Shown here piece after piece: positions 18,892 to 26,981 of a stretch of DNA of 64,000 nucleotides. The number at the start of each line of letters is the position of its first letter. Positions within the stretch are counted from its first letter, which is position 1. A program made the position numbers and the translations under genes. The notes under the pieces were generated by a model. It was given only the letters and a program-made list of their open reading frames with translations. It made no database searches and was not told the origin of the DNA. Source of the stretch: Streptomyces sp. B21-083 (GTDB taxonomy: Bacteria > Actinomycetota > Actinomycetes > Streptomycetales > Streptomycetaceae); NCBI RefSeq assembly GCF_036898825.1, contig NZ_JARUND010000001.1, positions 2,356,001 through 2,420,000 of the forward strand, read 5' to 3'.

Positions 18892-18985
18892 TCATCCAAA
18901 TTTGGACGATGGGGCGATGGCGTCACGCTAGCCCGTCATCCAAATATGAACAACCCCTCGTTCAAAATTGGACAACCGCTAGAAT
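18892..18985. promoter_or_regulatory. Three MarR-type operator copies and a leaderless promoter
   Basis: Three related sites lie between yceI and marR: TCATCCAAATTTGGACGAT (18892-18910, with the perfect palindrome TCCAAATTTGGA), TCATCCAAATATGAACAA (18935-18952) and GTTCAAAATTGGACAA (18960-18975). The shared pattern is GTTCA/TCCAAAT..ATTTGGA. A -10-like TAGAAT (18980-18985) sits 6 bases from the marR ATG, suggesting a leaderless marR transcript that the third site would block. Confidence 0.65.
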
Positions 18986-18991
18986 CGAGGC

Positions 18992-19489
18992 ATGGCCGCC
19001 CCTTCCGAACGCCCCGCCGACCTGCCGACCTGTCCCGCCGCACAGGAGAGCGGGCTGCTCCCGGCCGAGCTCCGGGGCTGGATGGTCCTGCTGGCCGCCA
19101 CCGGGGCGATCGAGCAGCGGCTCGGCCCCGTCCTCAAGGACACGCTCGGGGTCTCCCACGACGAGTTCCTGGTGCTGTGCCTGCTGGCGGAACGGCCCGA
19201 CGGCGGGCTGCGGATGACCCGGATCGCGGAACTGCTCGGGCGCCCCAAGACCCGGCTCACCTATCAGATCGCCTGCCTCGCGCACGCCGGGCTGGTCACC
19301 CGGCGCTCGGTGTGCGGCGACAAGCGGGGCGTCGAGGTGTCCCTCACCGGCAAGGGCCGCCGTCTGTTCACGGAGGCCTCGCCGACCTTGGCCGACACCG
19401 TCTCCTCGAGGCTGGCGATGATCGGCCCCGAGGAGCGCGAGACGATGCGCGGGCTGCTGCCGGAGGAGGCGGACAGGGCGGGGCATTGA
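18992..19489 (+). CDS. MarR-family transcriptional regulator
   Basis: 165 residues. The MarR winged helix is clear in the middle: LSHDEFL-type helix (GVSHDEFLVLCLLAERPDGG), then MTRIAELLGRPKTRLTYQIA as the recognition region and LVTRRSVCGDKRGVEVSLT as the wing. A single Cys in the wing (RRSVCGDKRG) could sense oxidants or thiol reagents, as in redox-responsive MarR proteins, but this is inference. It is divergent from yceI and most probably regulates both genes through the three AAATTTGGA-like sites upstream. Confidence 0.92.
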   Translation: MAAPSERPADLPTCPAAQESGLLPAELRGWMVLLAATGAIEQRLGPVLKDTLGVSHDEFLVLCLLAERPDGGLRMTRIAELLGRPKTRLTYQIACLAHAGLVTRRSVCGDKRGVEVSLTGKGRRLFTEASPTLADTVSSRLAMIGPEERETMRGLLPEEADRAGH

Positions 19490-19783
19490 CCTCCTCCCCC
19501 GACACCTGGGCCATCAGGCGGCCAGAACCGCCGACGGAAGTCCGTCCGCAGCCCCGGGAGTCCGCGCTCGCACCCGGTCAGGCACCAGCCCGCACCACCG
19601 GTGACCACAGCCTCCGCCGCCATGACCACGGCCCGGCGGCCGGAGTCCACCGGTCGTCGGCGTCCGCCGGTCGACGGAGGAGCCGGACATCAGTACATGC
19701 CCGAGGGCCGCGAGCAGCACGCAGACAGCCGCGAACACGGACACCGTGGCCAGCGGCGCGCGTGAACCCCGCCCGGCAGTCAT
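19490..19783 (-). pseudogene. Decayed membrane-protein gene (N-terminal remnant)
   Basis: On the minus strand from ATG 19783 a credible start reads MTAGRGSRAPLATVSVFAAV, then CVLLAALGHVLMSGSSV, a normal first transmembrane helix. It then becomes out of frame. In a neighbouring frame a plausible second helix appears (AVVMAAEAVVTGGAGWCLTG) followed by CERGLPGL. The reading then runs into the 3' end of marR, so the rest of the gene is gone. The pattern resembles a Streptomyces multi-pass membrane protein of about 200 residues damaged by frameshifts and a 3' deletion. A spurious ORF remains possible. Confidence 0.45.
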
Positions 19784-19799
19784 TGCGACCCAAGCTAGT

Positions 19800-19830
19800 T
19801 TTGAACGCGTTCAAATATTTGCGCTACGCT
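19800..19830 (+). promoter_or_regulatory. Palindromic operator over a probable -35
   Basis: TTTGAACGCGTTCAAA (19800-19815) is a perfect 16-bp palindrome. It overlaps a possible -35 TTGAAC (19801-19806), with TACGCT 18 bases downstream as a possible -10 (19825-19830) for the epimerase gene. The form suits a TetR- or MarR-type repressor; no such gene is adjacent except the MarR 300 bases upstream, whose own sites look different. Confidence 0.5.
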
Positions 19831-19850
19831 TGCGGCACCCGTTCCGAGCC

Positions 19851-20861
19851 ATGGGGGAAGCCGTGAAGATCGTCATACCCGGAGGAACCGGCCAGGTGGG
19901 TACGGTCCTGAACCGTGCGCTCACCGCCGCCGGTCACGACGTCACCGTCCTGACGAGGCGGCCGACGCGCGACCGCGAGATCGGCTGGGACGGCGAGACC
20001 CTGGGCGCCTGGGCCGAGGCGGTCGACGGCAGCGACGTCGTGATCAACCTGGCGGGCCGCAGCGTCAGCTGCCGCTACATCCCCGCCAACCTGCGGGCCA
20101 TGATGGACTCTCGCGTGCGCTCCGCCCGGGTCGTCGGCGAGGCGATCGCCGGCGCCGCGCGGCCACCCCGGCTCTGGCTCCAGATGAGCACGGCCACCGT
20201 GTACGCCCACCGCTTCGACGCCCCCAACGACGAGGCGACCGGCGTCATCGGCGGCACCGAACCCGGCGTACCGGACTACTGGGCGTACAGCGTCGAGATC
20301 GCCAAGGCCTGGGAGAGGGCCCAGGAGCAGGCCGCGACGCCCGCCACGCGCAAGGTCGCCCTGCGGACCGCCATGGTGATGAGCCCGGATCGCGGCGGCG
20401 TCCTCGACGTCCTGCTGCGGCTGGCGCGGCTCGGCCTGGGCGGACCGGTCGCGGGTGGCGCGCAGTACGTGTCCTGGATCCACGACCACGACTTCGTACG
20501 CGCCGTCGAGTTCCTGGCCGGCCGGGACGACCTCGCCGGACCGGTGAACCTCGCCGCTCCCCACCCCCTCCCGCAGCGTGCGTTCATGCACGCGCTGCGC
20601 GCCGCGTGGGGCGTGCCGGTGGGCCTGCCGGCGACGCGGTGGATGGCGGAGCTGGGCGCGTTCGCGCTCCGCTCGGACACCGAACTCCTGCTCAAGAGCC
20701 GCCGTGTCGTCCCCGGCCGGCTACTCGACGCGGGCTTCACCTTCGAACACGCCGAATGGCCGGAGGCCGCCGCCGACCTCGTACGCCGGGTGCGCGACAG
20801 GGCTGCGACGGGCGCCGACATCTCGGCCGGGTCGTCGGCCAGGGGGCCGGCGGGCCGGTGA
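19851..20861 (+). CDS. TIGR01777-type NAD-dependent epimerase (SulA-like)
   Basis: 336 residues from ATG 19851; a GTG four codons later is an alternative. It has an extended SDR Rossmann start, VKIVIPGGTGQVGTVLNRAL, and a family-typical NLAGRSVSCRYIPANLRAM. WLQMSTATVYAH holds the Ser-type position and the usual YxxxK is not obvious. A C-terminal domain ending about residue 320 matches the DUF1731 region (LLLKSRRVVPGRLLDAGF). The family is annotated as nucleoside-diphosphate-sugar epimerase or cell-division inhibitor SulA-like in many genomes, but the substrate is unestablished. It stands alone under the palindromic promoter. Confidence 0.88.
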   Translation: MGEAVKIVIPGGTGQVGTVLNRALTAAGHDVTVLTRRPTRDREIGWDGETLGAWAEAVDGSDVVINLAGRSVSCRYIPANLRAMMDSRVRSARVVGEAIAGAARPPRLWLQMSTATVYAHRFDAPNDEATGVIGGTEPGVPDYWAYSVEIAKAWERAQEQAATPATRKVALRTAMVMSPDRGGVLDVLLRLARLGLGGPVAGGAQYVSWIHDHDFVRAVEFLAGRDDLAGPVNLAAPHPLPQRAFMHALRAAWGVPVGLPATRWMAELGAFALRSDTELLLKSRRVVPGRLLDAGFTFEHAEWPEAAADLVRRVRDRAATGADISAGSSARGPAGR

Positions 20862-21459
20862 CCGGGCCGAGGGTGAGGCGAGGGCGAGGCGAGGGCGGGT
20901 GCGGGTGCGGGTGAGGGGGCGCTGGTCCAGGTCAGGGCACCTGAACGGGCACCGAAGCCGCTCATGACGACGTGCGCATCGGTCCCGGGTCGCTTCTCCC
21001 GAGCTGCGCACTGAGCCGGGTGGGCCCCACGGCCAGGTCACCGGGCGCGGCGGCCTGGCCGTGCGGTGTGGCCGGGTTGCTCCTCCCGAGCCGCCTGCTG
21101 AGCCGGGCGGTCGCCACCGCCAGGTCACCGGGCGCGGCGTCCTGGCCGTGCGGTGTGGCCGGGTTGCTCCTCCCGAGCCGCCTGCTGAGCCGGGCGGTCG
21201 CCACCGCCAGGCCGCCGGGCGCGGCGTCCTGGCCGTCCGGTATGGCAGCAGGGCCCGCGGGTCGGCTTGGGTTCCGGCCTCGGCCCGTGGGCCGAAAAGC
21301 AGGCCGCCGGACGCCTTCGGACGCGGCGCGTCGAAAACCGGCCGGTCCGTGCTCCGAGGACAGGGCCGCCGAGGAGTCGCGCAAGTGACCCCTGGTGCGC
21401 GGGCCGCCGGGAGCGAGAGGGAAGCTGGTATCGATCAACTCTCCCTGGAGGTACGTGAG
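20862..21459. other. 600-bp intergenic stretch with low-complexity and tandem repeats
   Basis: No convincing gene. It starts with a purine-rich run of GAGGGCGAGGC/GGGTGCG-type units (about 20870-20915), then holds the 87-bp tandem repeats described separately, then about 200 bases leading to the promoter and RBS of the next gene. Long open frames exist on both strands, but they are Ala/Arg/Pro-rich products of GC bias with no RBS. Confidence 0.6.
20974..21234. repeat. Three 87-bp tandem repeats
   Basis: Units run 20974-21060, 21061-21147 and 21148-21234, with a decaying fourth start at 21235. Units 2 and 3 are nearly identical (they differ around AGGTCACCGGG versus AGGCCGCCGGG); unit 1 is more divergent. 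The period is a multiple of three, so all three frames stay open on both strands. Shared landmarks are CTCCCGAG, TGAGCCGGG and CCGGGCGCGG. Confidence 0.85.
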
Positions 21460-22869
21460 ATGACGAGCCGTCTGCCGCGCCGTACGGTGCTGGGCGGAAT
21501 GATCGGCGGTCTGGCGCTGGCCTCGGCCCCGGCTTCGGCCTCGGCCGGCACGGGTGCCGGATCCGCGTCGACCGCAGGGCGCGCACCCGGCGCCACCGGA
21601 CAGGGGACCGTCGGCCCGGAGCCGTACGTGCCCGTTCCCGTGGGCGTCGGGGGCGGGCCGGCCGGGACGGACCGGGTGCATGTCCTCAAGGTCGGCCCCG
21701 ACACGGCGGCCACCGTCCTCGTGCTCGTGCCCGGCATGTTCGGGGCGGCGAACGACTTCCGGCTGCTCGCCCGTGACCTGGTCGCGGACGTACCCGGCTT
21801 GCAGGTGTGGGCCCTCGACCGGCGCGAGGAGAACCTCGCCGACCGCTCGGGCTTCGCGGGCCCGAACCCCCTCGCCTACTACCTGGACGGCCACTACCGC
21901 ACCCAGGACCCGGCCGCCTCCCCCTTCGCCGCGCACTGGGGCCTGCCCCTCGCCCTCGCCGATCTCCGGGCCGTCGTCCGCTCGGCTGGGCACGGTGGCC
22001 GGCGCGTGGTGCTCGGCGGGCACTCCTGGGGAGCGACGACCGCGATGGCGTACGCGGCCTGGGACTTCGACGGCTGCCCCGGCTACCGGGACCTCGCGGG
22101 GCTCGTGGTCGTCGACGGCGGTGTCCTCGGGGCGTTCGACGGAACGGGCGATCCGGTCCTCGACTCGCCGGAGGAGGTACGGGAACGGCTCGCGGCCATC
22201 GACGCCGGGGCGGTCTTCGACCTGACCCTGAGCGGTGTGGGTCTGGGCAGCCGCGCGGAGAGCACCCAGATCTGGTACCAGCTCGCCGGCCACTACGCCC
22301 TGCGTGACCCCGACGGCCCCTCGGTGCTCCAGCCCCGGCTGCCCGACGCACTGCGCCTTCCGTACACCGTCACCAACGCGGGCCTGCTGGGCGTCCTGGT
22401 GGATGCTGGATTCGGCTGGCCCAACGCCATCACCGTGCACTCCGGACACCTCGCCGACAGCGGGGACGTGCGTGGCTGGGTCGACGCCGGGATCACCCCG
22501 ATAGGCCGGGTCGCGGCGGCGTACGCCGGTCCGGTGCCGGCCGTCTGGGAGTGGTACTGGCCGGCCCGGCTCTCCGTCGACCTCGATGTCACGGACGCCT
22601 ACACCGACTCCGCTCTCGCCCGCTCCCTGGGCCTGCGACTGCGTCACGCCGACCGCCTCGACATTCCGCTGTACGCCTTCGGGACGAGCTACGCCCAGGG
22701 CACCATCGAGGAGTCGGCGCGCACAGTGGTCGCCAACTCCCGTATCCCGTACGCCACTTACCAGACCGACCACGCCATGAACCACCTCGACCCGCTCTTC
22801 GCGGCCCCGGCCCACAACACCCTGACGCGGACACTCGCGGAGTTCCTGAAGGGACCCGCGGCGCGCTGA
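21460..22869 (+). CDS. Secreted alpha/beta-hydrolase
   Basis: 469 residues from ATG 21460, with CTGGAGG 8 bases upstream. The N-terminus MTSRLPRRTVLGGMIGGLAL is a twin-arginine-like signal followed by an Ala/Ser/Gly-rich linker to about residue 60. The hydrolase core has LVLVPGMFGAANDFR (oxyanion region), WALDRREENLADRSG, and the nucleophile elbow GGHSWGATTAMAYA around residue 190. Catalytic His is probably in QTDHAMNHLDPL near the C-terminus. The substrate is unknown; lipase, esterase and peptidase are possible. A strong bidirectional terminator follows. Confidence 0.85.
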   Translation: MTSRLPRRTVLGGMIGGLALASAPASASAGTGAGSASTAGRAPGATGQGTVGPEPYVPVPVGVGGGPAGTDRVHVLKVGPDTAATVLVLVPGMFGAANDFRLLARDLVADVPGLQVWALDRREENLADRSGFAGPNPLAYYLDGHYRTQDPAASPFAAHWGLPLALADLRAVVRSAGHGGRRVVLGGHSWGATTAMAYAAWDFDGCPGYRDLAGLVVVDGGVLGAFDGTGDPVLDSPEEVRERLAAIDAGAVFDLTLSGVGLGSRAESTQIWYQLAGHYALRDPDGPSVLQPRLPDALRLPYTVTNAGLLGVLVDAGFGWPNAITVHSGHLADSGDVRGWVDAGITPIGRVAAAYAGPVPAVWEWYWPARLSVDLDVTDAYTDSALARSLGLRLRHADRLDIPLYAFGTSYAQGTIEESARTVVANSRIPYATYQTDHAMNHLDPLFAAPAHNTLTRTLAEFLKGPAAR

Positions 22870-22876
22870 AGCGAGG

Positions 22877-22920
22877 CTGCCCGTCCGGCCGCTCCCCGCG
22901 AGGGCCGGCCGGACGGGCAG
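22877..22920. terminator. Bidirectional terminator
   Basis: CTGCCCGTCCGGCCG (22877-22891) and CGGCCGGACGGGCAG (22906-22920) form a perfect 15-bp stem with a 14-base loop between the convergent hydrolase and ABC permease genes. Confidence 0.85.
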
Positions 22921-22939
22921 TGACGACGCCCCGCTCGAC

Positions 22940-25453
22940 CTACTCGGCCTTGATCGCGGTGAGCATGTTCAGTCGGGCGGCGCTGCGCGCGGGCCACAGG
23001 GCCGCCAGCAGGCCGACCAGCGCCGCCAGCAGCAGGAAGAGCCCGAACCGGCCCCATGGCAGCACCAGCATGTATCCGGGTATGTCCGCCTTCGTGGCCT
23101 CGCAGACGGCCCAGCCCAGGAAGGCACCGAGGCCGAGCCCGATCACCGCGCCGAAGAGCGAGATGACCACGGCCTCCAGCTGGATCATCCGTGTCACACC
23201 CCGCCGGTCGAGCCCGACCGCTCGCAGCATGCCGACCTCGCGCTGTCGCTCGAAGACGGACATCGCGAGGGTGTTCACCACCCCCAGCACCGCGATGACC
23301 AGGGAGATCGCGAGCAGCCCGTACAGAACGTTCACCGTCGTGTCGACGTCTCCGTTGAAGTGGTCGCGGATGGCCTGCCGGTCACCGACCGTGGTCCCCG
23401 GGTGCCCGGCGACGGCGTCGGCGAGCGCTTTCGCGTCCGTGCTGCCATCCGTCTTGACGTAGATCCACAGGATGCGGCTCTCGTCCTCGTGCGGCTTGAG
23501 TACGTCCGTGGAGACGATGACCGGCGAGACGACGGTGTTGCTCTCGAAAATGGCCCCGACGGTCAGCCTGCCGCGCTCAGAGTCCTCGTATCCCACCGGC
23601 AGCGTGTCCCCGGCCTTCCAGCCGTTGGACCTCGCGACGTCGTCGGCGACGGCCATCTGCCCCTTCGTGAGCGTCTCCAGTGAGCCGGAGACCACCGTGA
23701 GGTGGATGGTCTTCGGGAAGTCCGCCGCGGTGACGCCGGATACCTGTTGCATACTGCGGCCGACCGTCATCAACCCGCCCTGCTCCTGCGACACCGCCCT
23801 GACGCCCTCGACCTTGCGCAGCGCGGCGACCGTCGAGGCGTCCAGGCCCGTACCGTCGTCCATGACCATGTAGTCGGCCTTGACGATGTCGTTGGTGATC
23901 CGGTCCGCGGACTGACCGAGGGTGGCACCGAGCACGGTCAGACCGCTGACCAGCGTCAGCCCGATGGCCAGCGCGGAGGCGGTGGCGCCGGTACGGCGGG
24001 GGCTGCGAACCGCGTTCTGACCCGCGAGCCGGCCGGAGATCCCGAAGCCGCGCCGCAGCAGCGGCCCTGCGACCGCGATCACGGGCCGGGACAGCAAGGG
24101 GATCAGCACGATGACCCCGATCACCGCGAAAAAGGCACCGAGTCCGACGATCTTCGCGCCGCTCGAACCACCGGCCCCGGCACCCGCGACGACGATCACC
24201 GCGCCGAGCAGCGTGACGATTCCGCCGAGGGAGTTGCGCACAACCAGGGACTTGGTGGTGGCCGGCAGATGCGCACTGCCGATCGCCGCGACCGGCGGAA
24301 TCTTCGCGGCGCGACGGGCGGGCAGCCAGGCGGCCACCATGGTGACCAGGACACCGACGACAACAGCGACAAGGACGGTCGTCGACGTGACGGTCAGCGG
24401 CCCGTCCGGGATCTTCCCGCCGCCGAGATCGACAGCGGAGCGCGCTATGGCAGCGATGGCGGCGCCCAGCCCGAGCCCGGCGGCCGAGGCGACCACGCCG
24501 ATCACCATCGCCTCGGTCAGCACGGACCGGGTGACCTGCCTGCGGGAGGCGCCGACCGCGCGCAGCAGAGCGAGTTCCCTGGTGCGCTGGGCGGCCAGCA
24601 TGGTGAAGGTGTTGGCGATCAGGAAGACGCTGACGAAGAGCGCGACGCCGGCGAAGGCGAGCAGCAGGGTACCGAGCGTCAACGCGTCCGACGCCGCCAT
24701 CTTGGCCTCCTCGTCGGCGAGTTGCCGACCAGTCTTGGCCTTCGCGGAGTCGGGGAGCACCTTCCCGACGGTGGCGGCGAGGTCGGAGCTCGAAACACCC
24801 GGGGCGGCGGTGACGGTGACGGACTGGTAGACGCCCGGCCGGAGGAAGAGCCGCTGCGCGACCGGCGTGTCGAACAGCACCAGGCTGCCGCCTTCGGCCA
24901 CCGAGCTGTTCTCGGTGGTGAAGATGCCGGAGAGCCTGTACGTCTTCGCCGGACCCGTGAGGGCGACGGGCACGGTGTCACCGACGTGGTAGCCACCCTT
25001 CTCTGCCGCGCCCCTGTCGAGCGCGACCTGCCCGGGCCCGGTGGGGCCGCTGCCGTCGGTGAACTCGTAGAGCCCGTCCTTGCCGCTCTTCCCCGGCGCG
25101 AAGTTGGCGCCCGTGTTGAGCATGCCGGCGCCGATGAGCCCGCCGTTCTTGTCGGCGACGGAGGCGGACCCCTCGACCCGCCCGGCGGCTTCGGCGACCC
25201 CGCCGAGTCGGGCGATCTCGTCGAACGTCTTCCGGCTGATGCCGGGGTTCTCGCCGGAGTAGTCGGTGTTCTCCATGACCTGGACATCCACGTGGGCGTA
25301 GCTCTTGGCCGCCTGGCTGCCGTAGGCACTTTTGTAGGTGTCGCTGAAGATCAGGGTGCCGGAGACGAACGCGACGCCGAGTATGACGGCGAGCAGGGTC
25401 ATCAGCAGTCTGGCCTTGTGCGCGAGGACGTTGCGCAGGGCTGTGCGGAACAT
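22940..25453 (-). CDS. ABC transporter permease (MacB/FtsX type)
   Basis: 837 residues. One N-terminal helix (LLMTLLAVILGVAFVSGTLI) is followed by a periplasmic MacB-like domain, three helices of the first FtsX domain (about 270-420), a second periplasmic domain starting after a helix near 475, and a final FtsX domain (about 710-830). The motif QREVGMLRAVGLDRRGVTRM and its first-half partner TRELALLRAVGASRRQVTRS are the coupling loops that contact the ATPase, so this is a duplicated full-length permease. Such type VII exporters use mechanotransmission to move lipoproteins, peptides or antibiotics; the cargo is unknown. The ATPase gene lies 101 bases upstream. Confidence 0.92.
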   Translation of the reverse strand: MFRTALRNVLAHKARLLMTLLAVILGVAFVSGTLIFSDTYKSAYGSQAAKSYAHVDVQVMENTDYSGENPGISRKTFDEIARLGGVAEAAGRVEGSASVADKNGGLIGAGMLNTGANFAPGKSGKDGLYEFTDGSGPTGPGQVALDRGAAEKGGYHVGDTVPVALTGPAKTYRLSGIFTTENSSVAEGGSLVLFDTPVAQRLFLRPGVYQSVTVTAAPGVSSSDLAATVGKVLPDSAKAKTGRQLADEEAKMAASDALTLGTLLLAFAGVALFVSVFLIANTFTMLAAQRTRELALLRAVGASRRQVTRSVLTEAMVIGVVASAAGLGLGAAIAAIARSAVDLGGGKIPDGPLTVTSTTVLVAVVVGVLVTMVAAWLPARRAAKIPPVAAIGSAHLPATTKSLVVRNSLGGIVTLLGAVIVVAGAGAGGSSGAKIVGLGAFFAVIGVIVLIPLLSRPVIAVAGPLLRRGFGISGRLAGQNAVRSPRRTGATASALAIGLTLVSGLTVLGATLGQSADRITNDIVKADYMVMDDGTGLDASTVAALRKVEGVRAVSQEQGGLMTVGRSMQQVSGVTAADFPKTIHLTVVSGSLETLTKGQMAVADDVARSNGWKAGDTLPVGYEDSERGRLTVGAIFESNTVVSPVIVSTDVLKPHEDESRILWIYVKTDGSTDAKALADAVAGHPGTTVGDRQAIRDHFNGDVDTTVNVLYGLLAISLVIAVLGVVNTLAMSVFERQREVGMLRAVGLDRRGVTRMIQLEAVVISLFGAVIGLGLGAFLGWAVCEATKADIPGYMLVLPWGRFGLFLLLAALVGLLAALWPARSAARLNMLTAIKAE

Positions 25454-25554
25454 GGTGGTGTGGTCCCGGTGAGGTGGAGGGGAGGGTGACGGTGAGGGTG
25501 AGGGGCGGTCAGGGGGCGCGTCGGTTCGGCCGGCCCGGCACGGCTCAGCTCAGC

Positions 25555-26334
25555 TCAGGTCGTGCGGAACTTGGTGTCGAAGGACTTCATGAGGTCGAGA
25601 ACCCGGTCCGCGGTGGGCTCGTACAGCTCGTCGACGATCCGTCCGTCGGCGAGGAAGATGACCCGGTCCGCATAGGCCGCGGCGACCGGATCGTGGGTGA
25701 CCATGACGACGGTCTGGCCCAACTCCCGTACGGAGTCCCGCAGGAACCCGAGGACCTCGGCCCCCGCACGCGAGTCCAGGTTTCCCGTCGGCTCGTCCCC
25801 GAAGACGATGTCCGGCTTGGAGGCGAGGGCGCGGGCGACGGCGACACGTTGCTGCTGGCCGCCGGAGAGCTGGGCGGGACGGTGGCTGAGCCGGCCGGAC
25901 AGACCGACCATCTGTATGACGGTGTTCAGCCACTCCTGGTCCGGCGTCCGGCCCGCGATGTCCATCGGGAGCGTGATGTTCTCGAGTGCGGTGAGGGTCG
26001 GCAGCAGGTTGAACGCCTGGAAGATGAAGCCGACCTTGTCCCGGCGGAGTCTGGTGAGCTGCCTGTCCGTCAGGGACCCGAGCTCGATGTCACCGACGCG
26101 GACCGAGCCGGAGGAGAAGGAGTCCAGCCCGGCGACGCAGTGCATCAGGGTGGACTTGCCGGACCCGGAGGGCCCCATGATCGCGGTGAACTGGGACTGT
26201 CCGAAGCCGACGCTGACCTGGTCGAGGGCGACCACCTGGGTGTCACCCTGCCCGTAGACCTTGGAGAGTTGTGTGGCGCGGGCGGCCACGGTGGGGGTGA
26301 CGGTGCGGGGGCCGGTGGGCGAGGCGGTGGTCAC
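25555..26334 (-). CDS. ABC transporter ATP-binding protein (LolD/MacB type)
   Basis: 259 residues. Walker A GPSGSGKST, Q-loop in KVGFIFQAFNLLPTLTALEN, signature LSGGQQQRVAVARAL, Walker B and D-loop DIVFGDEPTGNLDSR, and H-loop VMVTHDP are all present. The Q-loop LLPTLTALENI and the GNLDS D-loop are characteristic of the MacB/LolD group. It is the partner of the downstream permease. A 20-residue Thr/Pro-rich N-terminal extension precedes the domain. Confidence 0.95.
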   Translation of the reverse strand: MTTASPTGPRTVTPTVAARATQLSKVYGQGDTQVVALDQVSVGFGQSQFTAIMGPSGSGKSTLMHCVAGLDSFSSGSVRVGDIELGSLTDRQLTRLRRDKVGFIFQAFNLLPTLTALENITLPMDIAGRTPDQEWLNTVIQMVGLSGRLSHRPAQLSGGQQQRVAVARALASKPDIVFGDEPTGNLDSRAGAEVLGFLRDSVRELGQTVVMVTHDPVAAAYADRVIFLADGRIVDELYEPTADRVLDLMKSFDTKFRTT

Positions 26335-26981
26335 GGGTACGACTCCGATCGACGGCAGAAGCAGCGCGGGGCGCGGGCCTCACCGACGGACACAGACCGC
26401 CGAAGACAGCACATGGACACGGGAGTCCAGGCCCACCCCGCTGGGGACCCCTCCATCGTCCGGTTCATACGGGTCCCCGCGGATCAGCCGAAAAGCTGAC
26501 CACCTGGGGGTGACGGGGGAGGCGGATCCGTCAGCCTCGGGGATGCCGTCGCGTCAGCTCCGGGGATGATGAAGTCCGTGAATCGCTTGCGGCAGCGGGC
26601 CTGTCGCCAGGGCCGGCGTCCGCTCACCGGCGAGACGCGCCTCAATTCCGGCAGGACCAGCCCCCTCGCCGTATCGGCCATACGGCCGAGGTACAGCCGA
26701 GCCGAGCGATGCGACTCTCGTCCACGAGACGGGAGAGACGGACGAGACGTGATCCGCACGGCCACCGTCCTGCATATCGCCGTATCGCCGTATCGCGCGT
26801 ATCGCCGTATCGCCCCACTGCCGCGCTTGCACAGATCCCAAGTTTTCGTGTGCGACGCCGGCCGAGGCCGGGGCGCTGAGGGGTAATCCGCTCATGAGCA
26901 CGCGAGTGGAGCGTCGTATGCCGAGCACGCGAGCGGCATCGGTCGAGCCGGCGTCCTGAGTCGACCTCGGGAAGGCGCCTG
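26335..26981. other. 647-bp stretch without a gene; short CGTATCGC repeats
   Basis: No supported gene. It should contain the promoter of the ABC operon at its left side. At 26775-26814 the unit TATCGCCG/CGTATCGC is repeated about five times. The remaining sequence shows open frames only as GC-bias artefacts. Confidence 0.6.

Noticed and set aside
20974..21260. CRISPR-like array
   Set aside because: Units are contiguous with no unique spacers, 87 bp long; a simple tandem repeat. No cas gene in the window.
20962..22815. Long minus-strand frame through the 87-bp repeats and hydrolase
   Set aside because: Open only because the repeat period is divisible by three and GC is high; antisense to a signal-peptide-bearing hydrolase.
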